From the NCBI RefSeq assembly GCF_026240905.1, contig NZ_JAPEVI010000003.1, positions 2,480,001 through 2,544,000 on the forward strand: a DNA stretch of 64,000 nucleotides, in the 5' to 3' direction. Origin of the DNA: Roseibium salinum. Its GTDB lineage: Bacteria > Pseudomonadota > Alphaproteobacteria > Rhizobiales > Stappiaceae. Positions 26,158 to 35,320 of this stretch are shown here, in pieces (position 1 is the first letter of the stretch; each line of letters opens with the position of its first letter). A model generated the notes under the pieces. That model was not told where the DNA came from. It made no database searches and saw only the letters and a program-made list of their open reading frames with translations. Made by a program: the position numbers and the translations under genes.

Positions 26158-27312
26158 ATGAAAGCGGCGGCTGACACCATCGGACTGGACCCGGCCAAGA
26201 TCGATGCGGTTCTGGAGATGTTCAAGGCGGCCGGACACAGCCCGGTCAGCCCTCCGATCCTGCAGCCGGCCGACGTCTTTCTGGACCTGACAGGCGAGGA
26301 TATCCGCCGGCGCCTGTTCCTGACCAACGGCACGGACGGCGTCGACCTGTGCCTGCGGCCCGACTTTACCATTCCGGTCTGCCGTCATCACCTGGCACGG
26401 AAAAACGCCAGGCTGCCGGCTGCCTATTGCTACAGCGGCCCGGTCTTCCGCCAGCGCGCCGATGGCCTGGGCGAGATTGCGCAGCTTGGCGCGGAAAGCC
26501 TGGGACGGAGCGACATCGCGGAAGCCGATGCGGATCTGCTTGCCCTCTCCGTCAAGGCGCTCGAAACCTTCGGCCTGAAAAACAGTTCGATCCGGATCGG
26601 TGACGAAACCCTGTTCGCCGCGGTTCTGGATGACCTCGACCTGCCTGCCGTCTGGCGCCGCCGCCTGCGGGACCTGTTTGGCGAAACCGACAAGCTGTCC
26701 GCCGCAATCGGGCGCATGGCCGGCGGCGCAGCGTCGGACGACGAGAGCCGCGACGTCCGGCTCGGCTTCCTGTCGGCGCTCGAGGGCGCGGATCCGGCAG
26801 CGGCCCACGCGGTCGTCGAAGACCTTCTCTCGATCGCCGGCATTTCCGCCGTGGGCGGGCGGACGCCGAGCGAAATCGCCGACCGGTTCCTGGAGCAGGC
26901 GGCGCTGGCAACCGGTGCGCGCGGCCATGACAAGGCCGCGGAAACGCTGACGGCGTATCTGTCCCTGAAAGCGGACGGTTCCAAGGCCGGCAGTGCGCTG
27001 CGCGAGTTCGCCAGGAAATCCGGCCTTGCCCTCGATGCGCCGCTGGCCGCCTTCGAGCAGCGCCTGGCCGCCTTGCAGGCCAAGGGCATCGATCCGGACC
27101 GGCTGACCTTTGCCGCAGAATTCGGCCGCCGTCTCGACTATTACTCCGGCTTCGTCTTCGAAATTCACGCCGCTGCGGGCGCCGTGGAGGGGCCGCTTGT
27201 CGGCGGTGGCCGCTACGACAAGCTGGTGACGCTTCTGGGAGCCGAGCGCGACGTTCCGGCCATCGGGTTTTCCATGTGGCTCGACCGGATTGCCGCGAGC
27301 GTGAAGGGATAA
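26158..27312 (+). CDS. hisZ: ATP phosphoribosyltransferase regulatory subunit HisZ
   Basis: The product is 384 residues, a HisRS-like protein that lacks the anticodon domain. It has a motif-2-like AYCYSGPVFRQRADGLGEIAQ and the histidine-sensing DYYSGFVFEIHAAAG near residue 323. HisZ forms a hetero-octamer with short HisG and makes it feedback-sensitive to histidine. ATG 26158 is preferred over the adjacent TTG 26155; GAGCGAGGG lies about 8 bases upstream. It starts 4 bases after hisS, and hisG begins 3 bases after its stop. The order hisS-hisZ-hisG is normal for this group of alphaproteobacteria. Confidence 0.93.
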   Translation: MKAAADTIGLDPAKIDAVLEMFKAAGHSPVSPPILQPADVFLDLTGEDIRRRLFLTNGTDGVDLCLRPDFTIPVCRHHLARKNARLPAAYCYSGPVFRQRADGLGEIAQLGAESLGRSDIAEADADLLALSVKALETFGLKNSSIRIGDETLFAAVLDDLDLPAVWRRRLRDLFGETDKLSAAIGRMAGGAASDDESRDVRLGFLSALEGADPAAAHAVVEDLLSIAGISAVGGRTPSEIADRFLEQAALATGARGHDKAAETLTAYLSLKADGSKAGSALREFARKSGLALDAPLAAFEQRLAALQAKGIDPDRLTFAAEFGRRLDYYSGFVFEIHAAAGAVEGPLVGGGRYDKLVTLLGAERDVPAIGFSMWLDRIAASVKG

Positions 27313-27315
27313 GCC

Positions 27316-28284
27316 ATGAGCAAGCTGATCATCGCCATCCCGTCCAAGGGGCGCCTGCAGGAAAACACCCACGACTTCTTCGGCCGCGCGGGCCTGAAGG
27401 TCGAGCAGCCGGGCGGCGCGCGCAATTATCGCGGCGCCATCAAGGGGCTCGACAACGTGGAGATCGCCTTCCTGTCTGCCTCGGAAATCGCCCGCTCGCT
27501 TGCCGACGGCTCGGTCCATTTCGGCATCACCGGGCTCGATCTGGTGCATGAGAACATCACCGATCCGCAGAACACCGTGCATATCGTCACCCCGCTCGGC
27601 TTCGGCTCGGCGGATGTGGTCGTTGCCGTGCCGAAGGCGTGGATCGATGTGGAAACCATGGCGGATCTTTCCGACGTCGCCTCCGATTTCCGCAACCGTC
27701 ACGGCCGCCGCCTGCGCGTCGCCACCAAATACGTGAACCTTACCCGCTCGTTCTTTGCGCGCTACGGCATTGCCGATTACCGGATCGTGGAGAGCGCGGG
27801 GGCAACGGAGGGGGCGCCGGCGGCCGGATCCGCGGAACTGATCGTCGACATCACCACGACCGGCTCGACGCTGCACGCCAACAATCTCAAGATCCTTTCC
27901 GACGGGGTGATGCTGAAGAGCCAGGCCAATCTCGTCGCCTCGCTGAGCGCCGACTGGTCGGCAACCGCGCTCGCCGCCGCACGGTCGATCCTCGACCGGG
28001 TGGCCGCGGAAGAAACGGCCCGGGGCGTCAAGCTCGTCAAGGCCGTCGTCCACGACCGCACCCAGGCGCTGCGGGCCGTCAGCCAGATCGGAGCCATTCA
28101 GCGCTTCTCCGACATCAACGACGCACACCATGTCAGCGTGCTCTGCCCGAAGGACGCCGTTGCCGATTGTGCCGAGCTTCTGATCGGCGAAGGCGCGGAG
28201 ACGGTGACGGTCGAGACGCTGGACTATGTGTTCACGAAGGAAAACCGCCTGTTCACGCCGTTGAAGGAAAAAGTCGGCGGGTAA
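27316..28284 (+). CDS. hisG: ATP phosphoribosyltransferase catalytic subunit HisG
   Basis: The product is 322 residues catalysing the first step of histidine biosynthesis, ATP plus PRPP. It starts [20 protein letters not shown], has [12 protein letters not shown], and the PRPP-binding loop is in [19 protein letters not shown] near residue 180. It is longer than the 210-230 residue HisZ-dependent form. The extra C-terminal part (after about residue 235) is the extension seen in related rhizobial proteins rather than an obvious ACT-like regulatory domain. The upstream hisZ gene shows that regulation is through HisZ. Confidence 0.93.
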   Translation: MSKLIIAIPSKGRLQENTHDFFGRAGLKVEQPGGARNYRGAIKGLDNVEIAFLSASEIARSLADGSVHFGITGLDLVHENITDPQNTVHIVTPLGFGSADVVVAVPKAWIDVETMADLSDVASDFRNRHGRRLRVATKYVNLTRSFFARYGIADYRIVESAGATEGAPAAGSAELIVDITTTGSTLHANNLKILSDGVMLKSQANLVASLSADWSATALAAARSILDRVAAEETARGVKLVKAVVHDRTQALRAVSQIGAIQRFSDINDAHHVSVLCPKDAVADCAELLIGEGAETVTVETLDYVFTKENRLFTPLKEKVGG

Positions 28285-28299
28285 AGGAACGGCTTCGCC

Positions 28300-28600
28300 G
28301 TGTACCCCCATCCCTAACCCTTCCCCACAAGGGGGAAGGGGATCGCGCGGTGCCGTAGCGCAGGGCTGGTGCTCAATTCGCAACGATTCCTCGGCCGGGA
28401 TGGTGGTGCTTGCAAATCGCCGCTCCCGAAATCGCGGTTTCCGACTTTACCTCCAGCGCCTGCGGCGTAGCTCCCCTCCCCCTTGAGGGGAGGGGTCGGG
28501 GGTGGGGGTATTGCAGCACCTCTGCAGAACGCGGCTTCGCTGTTTCCCCAACCCTTTCCCCGCACGGGGAAGGGAATCGCGCCGTGCCGCAAGGCTCGCG
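28300..28600. repeat. Cluster of GC-rich palindromic repeats
   Basis: Three imperfect palindromes fill the gap between hisG and tag: CCTTCCCCACAAGGGGGAAGG near 28319, CCCTCCCCCTTGAGGGGAGGG near 28471, and CCTTTCCCCGCACGGGGAAGG near 28553. The first and third are followed by almost the same text (GGGATCGCGC.GTGCCG), so they are copies of one element. No gene is seen. Such elements are common, multi-copy intergenic repeats in alphaproteobacteria. Confidence 0.7.
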
Positions 28601-28601
28601 T

Positions 28602-29276
28602 TCAGCCCTTTACCGGCCTGACAAAGGCTTGCCGCGCCTTTTCGACATTCTCCCGGCAGCAGCAGCCTTCAAGATGGTCGTTGACCATGCCCATCGACTG
28701 CATGAAGGCGTAGACCGTGGTCGGGCCGACGAAGCTCCAGCCGCGCTTCTTGAGATCCTTTGACAGGGCCGTGCTTTCCGCCGTCTTGCCGAGTGTTCGG
28801 GCGGTCGCGAAATCAAGCCTTTGCGGCCGGTTCTGCGGTTCCGGCTCGTACGACCAGAAATAGGCCGCGAGCGTGCCGAACTCGGCCTTCAGCTCCAGCG
28901 CCCGCCTGGCGTTGTTGATGGTCGATTCGATCTTGCCCCGGTGTCGGACAATGCCGCTGTCGTTCAGGCAGCGCTCGACATCCGCGTACGCGAACCGGGC
29001 GACCTCTTCGAACTCGAAATTGGCGAACGCCGCGCGAAAGGCATCGCGCTTGCGAAGGATCGTCAGCCAGGACAGGCCCGACTGGAAGCCTTCCAGGCAG
29101 ACCTTCTCGAAAAGGCGCCGGTCCTCATCGACCGGCCAGCCCCATTCCGTGTCGTGATAGAGCTGATAGTCGTCCAGCCCGCCGTGCCACCAGCACCGCT
29201 CCCGCCCGTCGTTTCCGGTCAGCAGCCCGGTGACCGGATCCCTTTCAGCTTTTGCGCCAGTGTTCTGTTCGGCCAT
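28602..29276 (-). CDS. tag: DNA-3-methyladenine glycosylase I
   Basis: The product is 224 residues. Motifs are RCWWHGGLDDYQLYHDTEWG (first zinc Cys and His), FEKVCLEGFQSGLSWLTILRKR (HhH core), NDSGIVRHRGKIESTINNAR, and WSFVGPTTVYAFMQSMGMVNDH with the C-terminal Cys-rich zinc tail. It excises 3-methyladenine from alkylated DNA. ATG 29276 has GAGGTG 7 bases upstream. It is a stand-alone gene running toward the repeat cluster. Confidence 0.95.
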   Translation of the reverse strand: MAEQNTGAKAERDPVTGLLTGNDGRERCWWHGGLDDYQLYHDTEWGWPVDEDRRLFEKVCLEGFQSGLSWLTILRKRDAFRAAFANFEFEEVARFAYADVERCLNDSGIVRHRGKIESTINNARRALELKAEFGTLAAYFWSYEPEPQNRPQRLDFATARTLGKTAESTALSKDLKKRGWSFVGPTTVYAFMQSMGMVNDHLEGCCCRENVEKARQAFVRPVKG

Positions 29277-29468
29277 GACGACACCTCATATTCACTCTTT
29301 GTTCTCACCTGCCTAAAGCCGAACAACCTGAAGTGCAAGGGGATGACCATCCGAATGTGGAATTGGGGATCAATACCCCCGGACTGCGTCGACGGAAGCA
29401 AATGATCCCATGCAGACAGGCTGAACCCGGCGCGAGGCCGGGCTGGTGCTCAGATGAAAGTCGGAATA

Positions 29469-30263
29469 TCAGGCGAACAGGGCGTCGATATCGTCCTGCG
29501 TGGCAACGTCCACGTCTGTCTCCAAAGCGGGGCCGTTGAGCAGGGCCGCGTCGCCGTCCTTGCGCTCGCGCTGATCGACCTCGATGTCCTTGAAGCTTTC
29601 GATGCCGCCCCAGATATCCATCATCTGCATGATGCGGTCTTCCACGAAGCGCAGGGTGTTCACCACCTTGGTGATGCGCTGGCCGGTCAGGTCCTGGAAG
29701 TTGCAGGCTTCGAAAATCTGGACCACCTTGTCCTGAATATCGCCGGCGAGTTCCGCGTCCTGACCCTTCATCCGTGCGGAAAGGGTGTTGGCGGTTTCGT
29801 CGATGAATTCCGCCGCGGACAGGATTGTTTCCGTCGCCCCTTCGGTGCCGATCACCACGGCGTCCAGTTCATTGGTGACGCGGGTCATTTCCTCGCCCTT
29901 GGCACCGGTGGTGTGGTGCAGGGTCGCGATTTCCTTCTTGGTCTGGGCAATCGCTTCATAGATGGCGTCCAGCTCGACCTTCAGCTTGCCTGCCTCGGAC
30001 AGTTCCTTGCGGAACTCGGCCATGAACTTTTCGCTGACGGCCTGCGGATCGATCGCAGACTGCTTGGCCTCCCCCTTCTGAAGCAGGGATTTCAGCCCGG
30101 CGATTTCCGCCATGAGTTCCTGGTGACGGCGGTCTTCTGCAAAGCTGGTGCTGTCATTCCCCCGGAATTCATACGTATCAAGCTTTCCGCTCGAAAGGAC
30201 CTCTTTACCGCGGCCATGCCTTCTCCCGTCCCCTGTGCCCCTGCAGGTGCCTTCAGTTCCCAA
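29469..30263 (-). CDS. cheZ: CheZ-family chemotaxis protein phosphatase; N-terminus uncertain (possible frameshift)
   Basis: About 250 residues are in this frame. The long helical hairpin includes FEACNFQDLTGQRITKVVNTL, where the Asp/Gln of QDLTGQR are the CheZ catalytic residues. The acidic tail ends QDDIDALFA, the CheY-P docking peptide. CheZ dephosphorylates CheY-P. The frame has only a weak TTG start at 30263. A better start, ATG 30217 after GGGAGAAGG, is in another frame that reads MAAVKRSFRAE. Adding one A to the run at 30184-30186 would join it to KLDTYEFRGND of this frame. A one-base deletion or sequence error near 30185 is therefore likely, and the true start is probably 30217. Confidence 0.82.
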   Translation of the reverse strand: MGTEGTCRGTGDGRRHGRGKEVLSSGKLDTYEFRGNDSTSFAEDRRHQELMAEIAGLKSLLQKGEAKQSAIDPQAVSEKFMAEFRKELSEAGKLKVELDAIYEAIAQTKKEIATLHHTTGAKGEEMTRVTNELDAVVIGTEGATETILSAAEFIDETANTLSARMKGQDAELAGDIQDKVVQIFEACNFQDLTGQRITKVVNTLRFVEDRIMQMMDIWGGIESFKDIEVDQRERKDGDAALLNGPALETDVDVATQDDIDALFA

Positions 30264-30451
30264 CAGGGCCGCTTATAGCTTGGGAAGCTTAAGGAATTGT
30301 TTTTCCAACGCTTGCTGGAGTCGGGGACGGGATTCGGTCTTTGGTAACTGTTTCCCGCTTTCCACCGCCCGGACCTTTGGTTATCCTCCGCAGACACTTT
30401 CAAGGACAGCGCATGAATAAGCTATTCACCAGCGATTCGATCTAAAGAGCC

Positions 30452-31168
30452 ATGCGTTTCCTGCAGACTGTTTTCCTGTTGTCCGGACTGTTGATTGCCG
30501 CACCTGCCGCACACGGCGGCAACAATACCTTCACGACCGAGGAGCTTCTGGACGGATTTGAAAAGACCGTCTTCGGGCTGGAATACCGCAGCTGGAGCTG
30601 GCGGCCCTACCTGGTGAAGAAATTCACCGGGCCGGTGCTGTTTTATGTTCACAACCTGTCGGCAACCGACCGGAAGCCGATCGTCCACCGCTTCCTGAGG
30701 GAAATCGGCAGCCGGGTGAACGGGCTGACGGTCGCCATTGCGGACGATCCCGCAAACGCCAATTTCGAGATCTATGTGGTCGACCGCCAGCAATATGCAC
30801 CGGTGGTGAAAAAGGACGTCTACAAAAGCGATCATGCCAGCGTCCCGGGGCGGTGCCTGGTGCGGGTGGTATCGGGCGGGAACGGCATCAAGCGGTCCTC
30901 GGCAGTGATCGTCTCGGACGAGGGCGAGTTTCTGTTCAAGCGCTGCCTTGTCGAGGAAGTCCTTCAGGGCCTCGGTCCGATGAACGACGACGAATCGCTC
31001 ACCCACTCGGTCTTTAACGATTCCTCGCGCCACAGCCGGTTCACGGTTTTCGACCAGCTGATCTTGAACATGCTCTATGATCCTCGCATCAAACCGGGCA
31101 TGTCGATCGAGCAGGTCAAGCCGATCCTGCCCCTGGTGGTGCGCGACGCCCGTAACCGGGTGCGTTAA
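30452..31168 (+). CDS. DUF2927-family exported protein
   Basis: The product is 238 residues with a signal peptide (VFLLSGLLIAAPAAHG). The mature part has the DUF2927 pattern: RWRPY-like WSWRPYLVKKFTGPV, GRCLVRVV, CLVEEVLQGLGPMNDDE, then SVFNDSSRHSRFTVFDQLIL and MLYDPRIKPGMS. The CLxEExxQ and YDPRxxxGM segments recall zinc-peptidase-like folds, but an HExxH motif is not present. The function of the family is not established. It is divergent from cheZ and stands before an L,D-transpeptidase, so a cell-envelope role is likely. Confidence 0.85.
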   Translation: MRFLQTVFLLSGLLIAAPAAHGGNNTFTTEELLDGFEKTVFGLEYRSWSWRPYLVKKFTGPVLFYVHNLSATDRKPIVHRFLREIGSRVNGLTVAIADDPANANFEIYVVDRQQYAPVVKKDVYKSDHASVPGRCLVRVVSGGNGIKRSSAVIVSDEGEFLFKRCLVEEVLQGLGPMNDDESLTHSVFNDSSRHSRFTVFDQLILNMLYDPRIKPGMSIEQVKPILPLVVRDARNRVR

Positions 31169-31448
31169 CCAAGGATTTGCGGAAAGTTCAAGGTTTTCAA
31201 TCGGGCCTTCCGCACGATCGCGGCAGTCATCCCCCAGAGTGGCAATTGATTAAGCCTGTTCTTCAAGAAACGGCTAACCATAAGAAAGAATTGCCGGATT
31301 TCTGCGTGCCGGATTCATCTTTGGCTGATCGCTCGCCCCTATCCTTCTTGTCAATCCATTAACCGGCGGCTCAAGGGTCCGGGCGCATCCCGCTCAGATC
31401 CTGGCAGACCGCTGCACGTGATTGATGAGGGGATTCAAGGGGACCGCA

Positions 31449-32198
31449 ATGTTCTTTATGCGTAATGCGTCTTCCAGGATTGTGCTGTTCACCGGCGCAT
31501 TGCTGATCGGAGCCGGCTTGGCCGGGTCTCAGGCGAGCGCCGGACAGGTCGCTCCGCCGCCGCTCGTTCTCAGCCCGAACCTCACGGAACCCTGGACCAT
31601 GCAGTTGCAGCCGCGCGTGAACAGGCGTGCCGTTGCCCCGGCTCAGCGGCGGCAGGTCGAGCAGCCCCAGGTTCGCCGCGCCAACTGGTGGTCGCCGCGC
31701 CAGCAGCCCGTGCGCCAGCAGCCGCAGGCCCGCACCACGCAGTCACGCCAGATCGCTCCGCAATTCCTGCCGACGATCGTCAAGTATGACGGCAAGTACA
31801 AGCCGGGCACGATCGTGATCGATACCAACGCCCGTTATCTCTATCTGGTGCAGAAGGACGGCACGGCCCGGCGCTACGGCGTTGGGGTCGGCAAGCCGGG
31901 CTTCGAATGGGCCGGTAGGCACAGGATCTCCCGCAAGGCCGAATGGCCGGACTGGCGCCCGCCGGCGGAAATGCGCAAGCGCCGCCCCGATCTGCCGACC
32001 TTCATGGCCGGCGGTCCGGAAAACCCGCTCGGCGCCCGCGCTCTCTATCTCGGATCGACGCTTTACCGCATTCACGGCTCCAACCAGCCCTGGACCATCG
32101 GCCATGCGGTCTCCTCGGGCTGTATCCGCATGCGCAACGAGGACGTGACCGATCTTTACGAGCGTGTCGGCGTCGGCACCACCGTGATTGTGATCTGA
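31449..32198 (+). CDS. L,D-transpeptidase (YkuD domain)
   Basis: The product is 249 residues with a signal peptide (residues about 10-31), a Pro/Gln/Arg-rich linker (about 33-105) and a C-terminal YkuD domain. The catalytic signature is IHGSNQPWTIGHAVSSGCIRM, with His209 and the nucleophile Cys225. It crosslinks peptidoglycan 3-3 or attaches proteins to peptidoglycan in the periplasm. ATG 31449 follows AAGGGGA at a 6-base spacing and is preferred over starts 24-27 bases upstream. A terminator follows the gene. Confidence 0.92.
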   Translation: MFFMRNASSRIVLFTGALLIGAGLAGSQASAGQVAPPPLVLSPNLTEPWTMQLQPRVNRRAVAPAQRRQVEQPQVRRANWWSPRQQPVRQQPQARTTQSRQIAPQFLPTIVKYDGKYKPGTIVIDTNARYLYLVQKDGTARRYGVGVGKPGFEWAGRHRISRKAEWPDWRPPAEMRKRRPDLPTFMAGGPENPLGARALYLGSTLYRIHGSNQPWTIGHAVSSGCIRMRNEDVTDLYERVGVGTTVIVI

Positions 32199-32253
32199 CC
32201 GGAAGGCCCAACAGACAAGGGCCGGTCAAAGCAAAACACGCTCTCAGCTATCG

Positions 32254-32280
32254 AACGCGCGGCCTCCGCGCGTTTTATTT
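32254..32280 (+). terminator. Terminator after the L,D-transpeptidase gene
   Basis: The stem AACGCGCGG / CCGCGCGTT with a 3-base loop (CCT) runs into TTATTTT. This is a good rho-independent terminator 55 bases after the stop. Confidence 0.85.
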
Positions 32281-32407
32281 TGCCCAAAATTCACCCTGTC
32301 ACCTGTCATTACTTGCAAGAGCGAGTCTTTACCTGCAGTTTGACTTGGACAAGGACCGAATCGGCGGTCGCAAACCTGGGGCTCCGACCCGAAACAGCCG
32401 GCATGGC

Positions 32408-33763
32408 ATGACAAAACGCACAAAACCCTTTTCTGCCGGATCGGATGCGGCCTATTTCCTGAAGGCCGCCCTGACCGGTCTGCTGGTCGGCGGCCTCGCC
32501 ACAGGTTTCCATTCGGGCCTCAATTCCGTGATTGCCTATTACGCCGCCCTCAGGGCCACACTCGGCACAGGCCTCCTGCCCTATGCGGTCTCGATCGGCG
32601 TGTCCGCTGTCTGCGTCACCGCCGCCTTTCTGCTCGTGCGGCGCGTTGCGCCCGAGGCGGCGGGCAGCGGCATTCAGGAAATCGAAGGCGCCATGGAGGA
32701 CAAGCGGCCGCTCAACTGGGCCAGTGTCCTGGTTGCCAAGTTCTTCGGCGGCCTGCTTGCCCTTGGCTCGGGGCTCGTGCTCGGCCGGGAAGGGCCGACC
32801 ATCCACATGGGCGCGATGACGGCCGAAGCGCTGTCCAGATCCCACGACATCAGCGCGTCCGACCACAAGGGCTTGCTGGCGGCCGGGGCTGCCGCCGGTC
32901 TCGCCGCCGCTTTCAATGCGCCGCTTGCGGCGATCCTGTTCATCGTGGAGGAAACCCGGCGGCAGTTTCCCTTCGGCTACCGCACCTATATGGCCGTCAT
33001 CATCGCCTCCCTGCTCAGCGCCGCGGTGACCGAGCAGCTCACCCACATCGGTCCGCCGCTGCTGGTGGAGGTTTCCTACGTTCCGGTCTGGAGTTTTCTG
33101 CTGCTCGGGCTGCTCGGCATGCTCCTCGGCGCGCTCGGCGTCTTGTTCAACCGGGCGCTGATCGGGGTCATGGATCTGTTTCAGAAGATCCCTTCCGGTC
33201 TGCGCTGGCTTCCCGCATTGGCCATCGGCGCCGCAACGGGCGGGCTCCTCATTGCCTTTCCGGAAGCGACCGGAGGCGGCGAGGATCTGGTGCCAAACCT
33301 GATTTCCGCAGAATTCGGTATCCTGGCGCTTCTGGTCCTCACGCTCCTGCGCTTTTCAGGCGTCCTGTTTTCCTACGCCTCCGGCGTGCCGGGCGGCATC
33401 TTCGCACCGATGCTTTCCATCGCAACCTGTGCCGGGCTGGCTTTTGGCGTGGCGGCAATCGAGCTTCTGCCGCTGGAAGACGATTTCCGCTCGGCCTGCG
33501 CGGTGGCGGCCATGGGCGGTTTCTTTGCGGCCTCCGTGCGCGCGCCGCTTGTCGGCGTCGTGCTGGTCATGGAACTGACCGGCGCCTATGCCCTGATCAT
33601 GCCGGTCCTCGTCACCTGCACCACGGCCTCCCTCACCGCCCATCACCTGGGCGGCCGGCCGATCTACGAGCAGCTTCTGGAACGCACATTGCGGCTGGCA
33701 GGCCAGCCCGCCGATACGGAAACCGAGAAGACGCCGGTTCTGCTGGGGACCCGGGACGCCTAG
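32408..33763 (+). CDS. CLC-family chloride/proton antiporter
   Basis: The product is 451 residues with about ten or more membrane helices. The selectivity motifs are AAGSGIQEIEGAM (GSGIP-like), LGREGPTIHMGA with the gating Glu, and PGGIFAPMLSIA (GxFxP). FIVEETRRQFPF keeps the internal proton Glu of E. coli ClcA, so it is likely an exchanger and not a channel. No CBS domains are present. The ATG at 32408 is chosen because homologues start near this point and the first helix follows. It converges on glcF with only 44 bases between stops. Confidence 0.92.
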   Translation: MTKRTKPFSAGSDAAYFLKAALTGLLVGGLATGFHSGLNSVIAYYAALRATLGTGLLPYAVSIGVSAVCVTAAFLLVRRVAPEAAGSGIQEIEGAMEDKRPLNWASVLVAKFFGGLLALGSGLVLGREGPTIHMGAMTAEALSRSHDISASDHKGLLAAGAAAGLAAAFNAPLAAILFIVEETRRQFPFGYRTYMAVIIASLLSAAVTEQLTHIGPPLLVEVSYVPVWSFLLLGLLGMLLGALGVLFNRALIGVMDLFQKIPSGLRWLPALAIGAATGGLLIAFPEATGGGEDLVPNLISAEFGILALLVLTLLRFSGVLFSYASGVPGGIFAPMLSIATCAGLAFGVAAIELLPLEDDFRSACAVAAMGGFFAASVRAPLVGVVLVMELTGAYALIMPVLVTCTTASLTAHHLGGRPIYEQLLERTLRLAGQPADTETEKTPVLLGTRDA

Positions 33764-33807
33764 CGGCTTCTCCCGTATCCTGGCCGGCGGGCTGCCGGGC
33801 CATTCCG

Positions 33808-35145
33808 TTACTCCGCCGCCTCCAGGCGCCGCAGCACGGGGGACAGGCTTTCCGGTTGCGGGCCGCCATAGACCCAGTCCAGCAGCTCCGCCGTGTGCAG
33901 GATCGGCGTCGCGGTGCCGAGGCCGATCTGGGTCATGCAGCCGATATTGCCGGTGGCGATGACATCGGGCTGCGTCTTGGCGATGTTGGCAACCTTCCGG
34001 TCGCGCAGTTGCCGGGCGATCTCGGGCTGGAGAATGTTGTAGGTGCCCGCCGAACCGCAGCACAGGTGCCCTTCCGGAACATCCTTCACGGTAAAGCCGG
34101 CCGCCTTCAGAAGATCTTTCGGCTGCCTCGTGATCTTCTGGCCGTGCTGCATGGAACAGGCGGAGTGATAGGCAACGGTCAGCTTCGGCTGAACCACGGG
34201 CCCGCCGAGCTCGATGCCGGTCAGGAACTCAGTCACGTCCTTTGCCAGCGCGGAGACCCTGGCGGCCTTTTCCGCATAGGCCGGATCTTCCCTCAGCATG
34301 TAGCCGTAGTCTTTGATCGTCGTACCGCAGCCGGAGGCGGTGATCACGATTGCGTCCAACCCCTCGCCTTCCAGCTCGCGCGTCCAGACATCGACATTGC
34401 GGCGGGCGTTTTCCAGCGAAGCGTCTTCCTTGCCCATGTGATGCACGAGCGCGCCGCAGCAGACTTCCCCCTCCGGCAGAACGAGATCGTAGCCCGCCCG
34501 CCGCAGGAGGCGGATGGTGGCGTCGTTGATGCCGGGATTGAGGACCGGTTGGGCGCAGCCGCTCAACAGGGCGACCCGGCCCTTGCGTGCGGGAGCTTCG
34601 GCCTTGAATACGCCCGGCCCTTCCAGTTGGCCGCGCCCCGGCGCACGGGCCGGCGCAAGCTCGAGCATCGCGCCGACCTTTGCCAGCGGGCCGCCAAGGG
34701 CCTTGAGCGGACGGGCAAAGGGCCGGCCGAAAAACGCGCCGATCAGGGCGAGGCGGAACCGCCGGGGATAGGGCAGCACGAAGGCCAGAAGGGATCGCAT
34801 CAGCCGGTCTGAAAGCGGCCGCTTGTAGGTCTTTTCGATGTGAACGCGGGCATGGTCGACTAGGTGCATGTAGTGCACGCCCGAGGGACAGGTCGTCATG
34901 CAGGCAAGGCAGGAAAGGCACCGGTCGATATGCTTGACGACCTTTTCGTCCGCCGGGCGGTCGTTTTCCAGCATGTCCTTGATCAGGTAGATCCGGCCAC
35001 GCGGACTGTCGAGCTCATCGCCCAGGAGCGCGAAGGTCGGACAGGTTGCGGTGCAGAAGCCGCAATGCACGCATTTGCGCAGGATCTTTTCCGATTCCGC
35101 GACAGGGCTGTCTTTCAACTGCTCGGCTGTGAAATTGGTCTGCAT
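33808..35145 (-). CDS. glcF: Glycolate oxidase iron-sulfur subunit
   Basis: The product is 445 residues. Two 4Fe-4S ferredoxin motifs (CVHCGFCTATCPTF near residue 25, and CLSCLACMTTCPSG near 75) are followed by two CCG domains (CCGALVHHMG and CCGSAGTYNIL), as in GlcF and heterodisulfide-reductase-like subunits. It passes electrons from GlcD/GlcE flavins during oxidation of glycolate to glyoxylate, probably to the membrane quinone pool. It is the last gene of glcD-glcE-DUF4870-glcF, with 175 bases separating it from the DUF4870 gene. Confidence 0.95.
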   Translation of the reverse strand: MQTNFTAEQLKDSPVAESEKILRKCVHCGFCTATCPTFALLGDELDSPRGRIYLIKDMLENDRPADEKVVKHIDRCLSCLACMTTCPSGVHYMHLVDHARVHIEKTYKRPLSDRLMRSLLAFVLPYPRRFRLALIGAFFGRPFARPLKALGGPLAKVGAMLELAPARAPGRGQLEGPGVFKAEAPARKGRVALLSGCAQPVLNPGINDATIRLLRRAGYDLVLPEGEVCCGALVHHMGKEDASLENARRNVDVWTRELEGEGLDAIVITASGCGTTIKDYGYMLREDPAYAEKAARVSALAKDVTEFLTGIELGGPVVQPKLTVAYHSACSMQHGQKITRQPKDLLKAAGFTVKDVPEGHLCCGSAGTYNILQPEIARQLRDRKVANIAKTQPDVIATGNIGCMTQIGLGTATPILHTAELLDWVYGGPQPESLSPVLRRLEAAE

Positions 35146-35320
35146 CTGTCAGGCGTTCCTCAATGCCCGCGCGCCACGGGCCTCTCCATACCGGGCGGCA
35201 CCCTACGGGCCGGCGGCAGCCCGCACAAGACGCCATTCGGGTAGAAGCGTTTCGCCGCCAGGGACAATCTGTCCCGTCTTGAACATCCGTCACCGGCCGC
35301 CGTGTTTGTTGTTGACCGGA

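Noticed and set aside
26065..28383. A 772-codon minus-strand open frame opposite hisZ and hisG
   Set aside because: It is antisense to conserved histidine genes and has no motif. Its start falls in the palindromic repeat.
28314..28763. Short open frames across the palindromic repeats next to tag
   Set aside because: They consist of translated repeat sequence (Pro/Gly/Arg runs) and overlap tag on the opposite strand.
30452..31168. A zinc metallopeptidase call for the DUF2927 protein
   Set aside because: The C-terminal motifs look peptidase-like, but no HExxH or similar metal site is present, so no activity is claimed.
31177..31362. A 61-codon plus-strand frame between the DUF2927 and L,D-transpeptidase genes
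   Set aside because: No ribosome site and no coding bias; it is more likely promoter and leader DNA.
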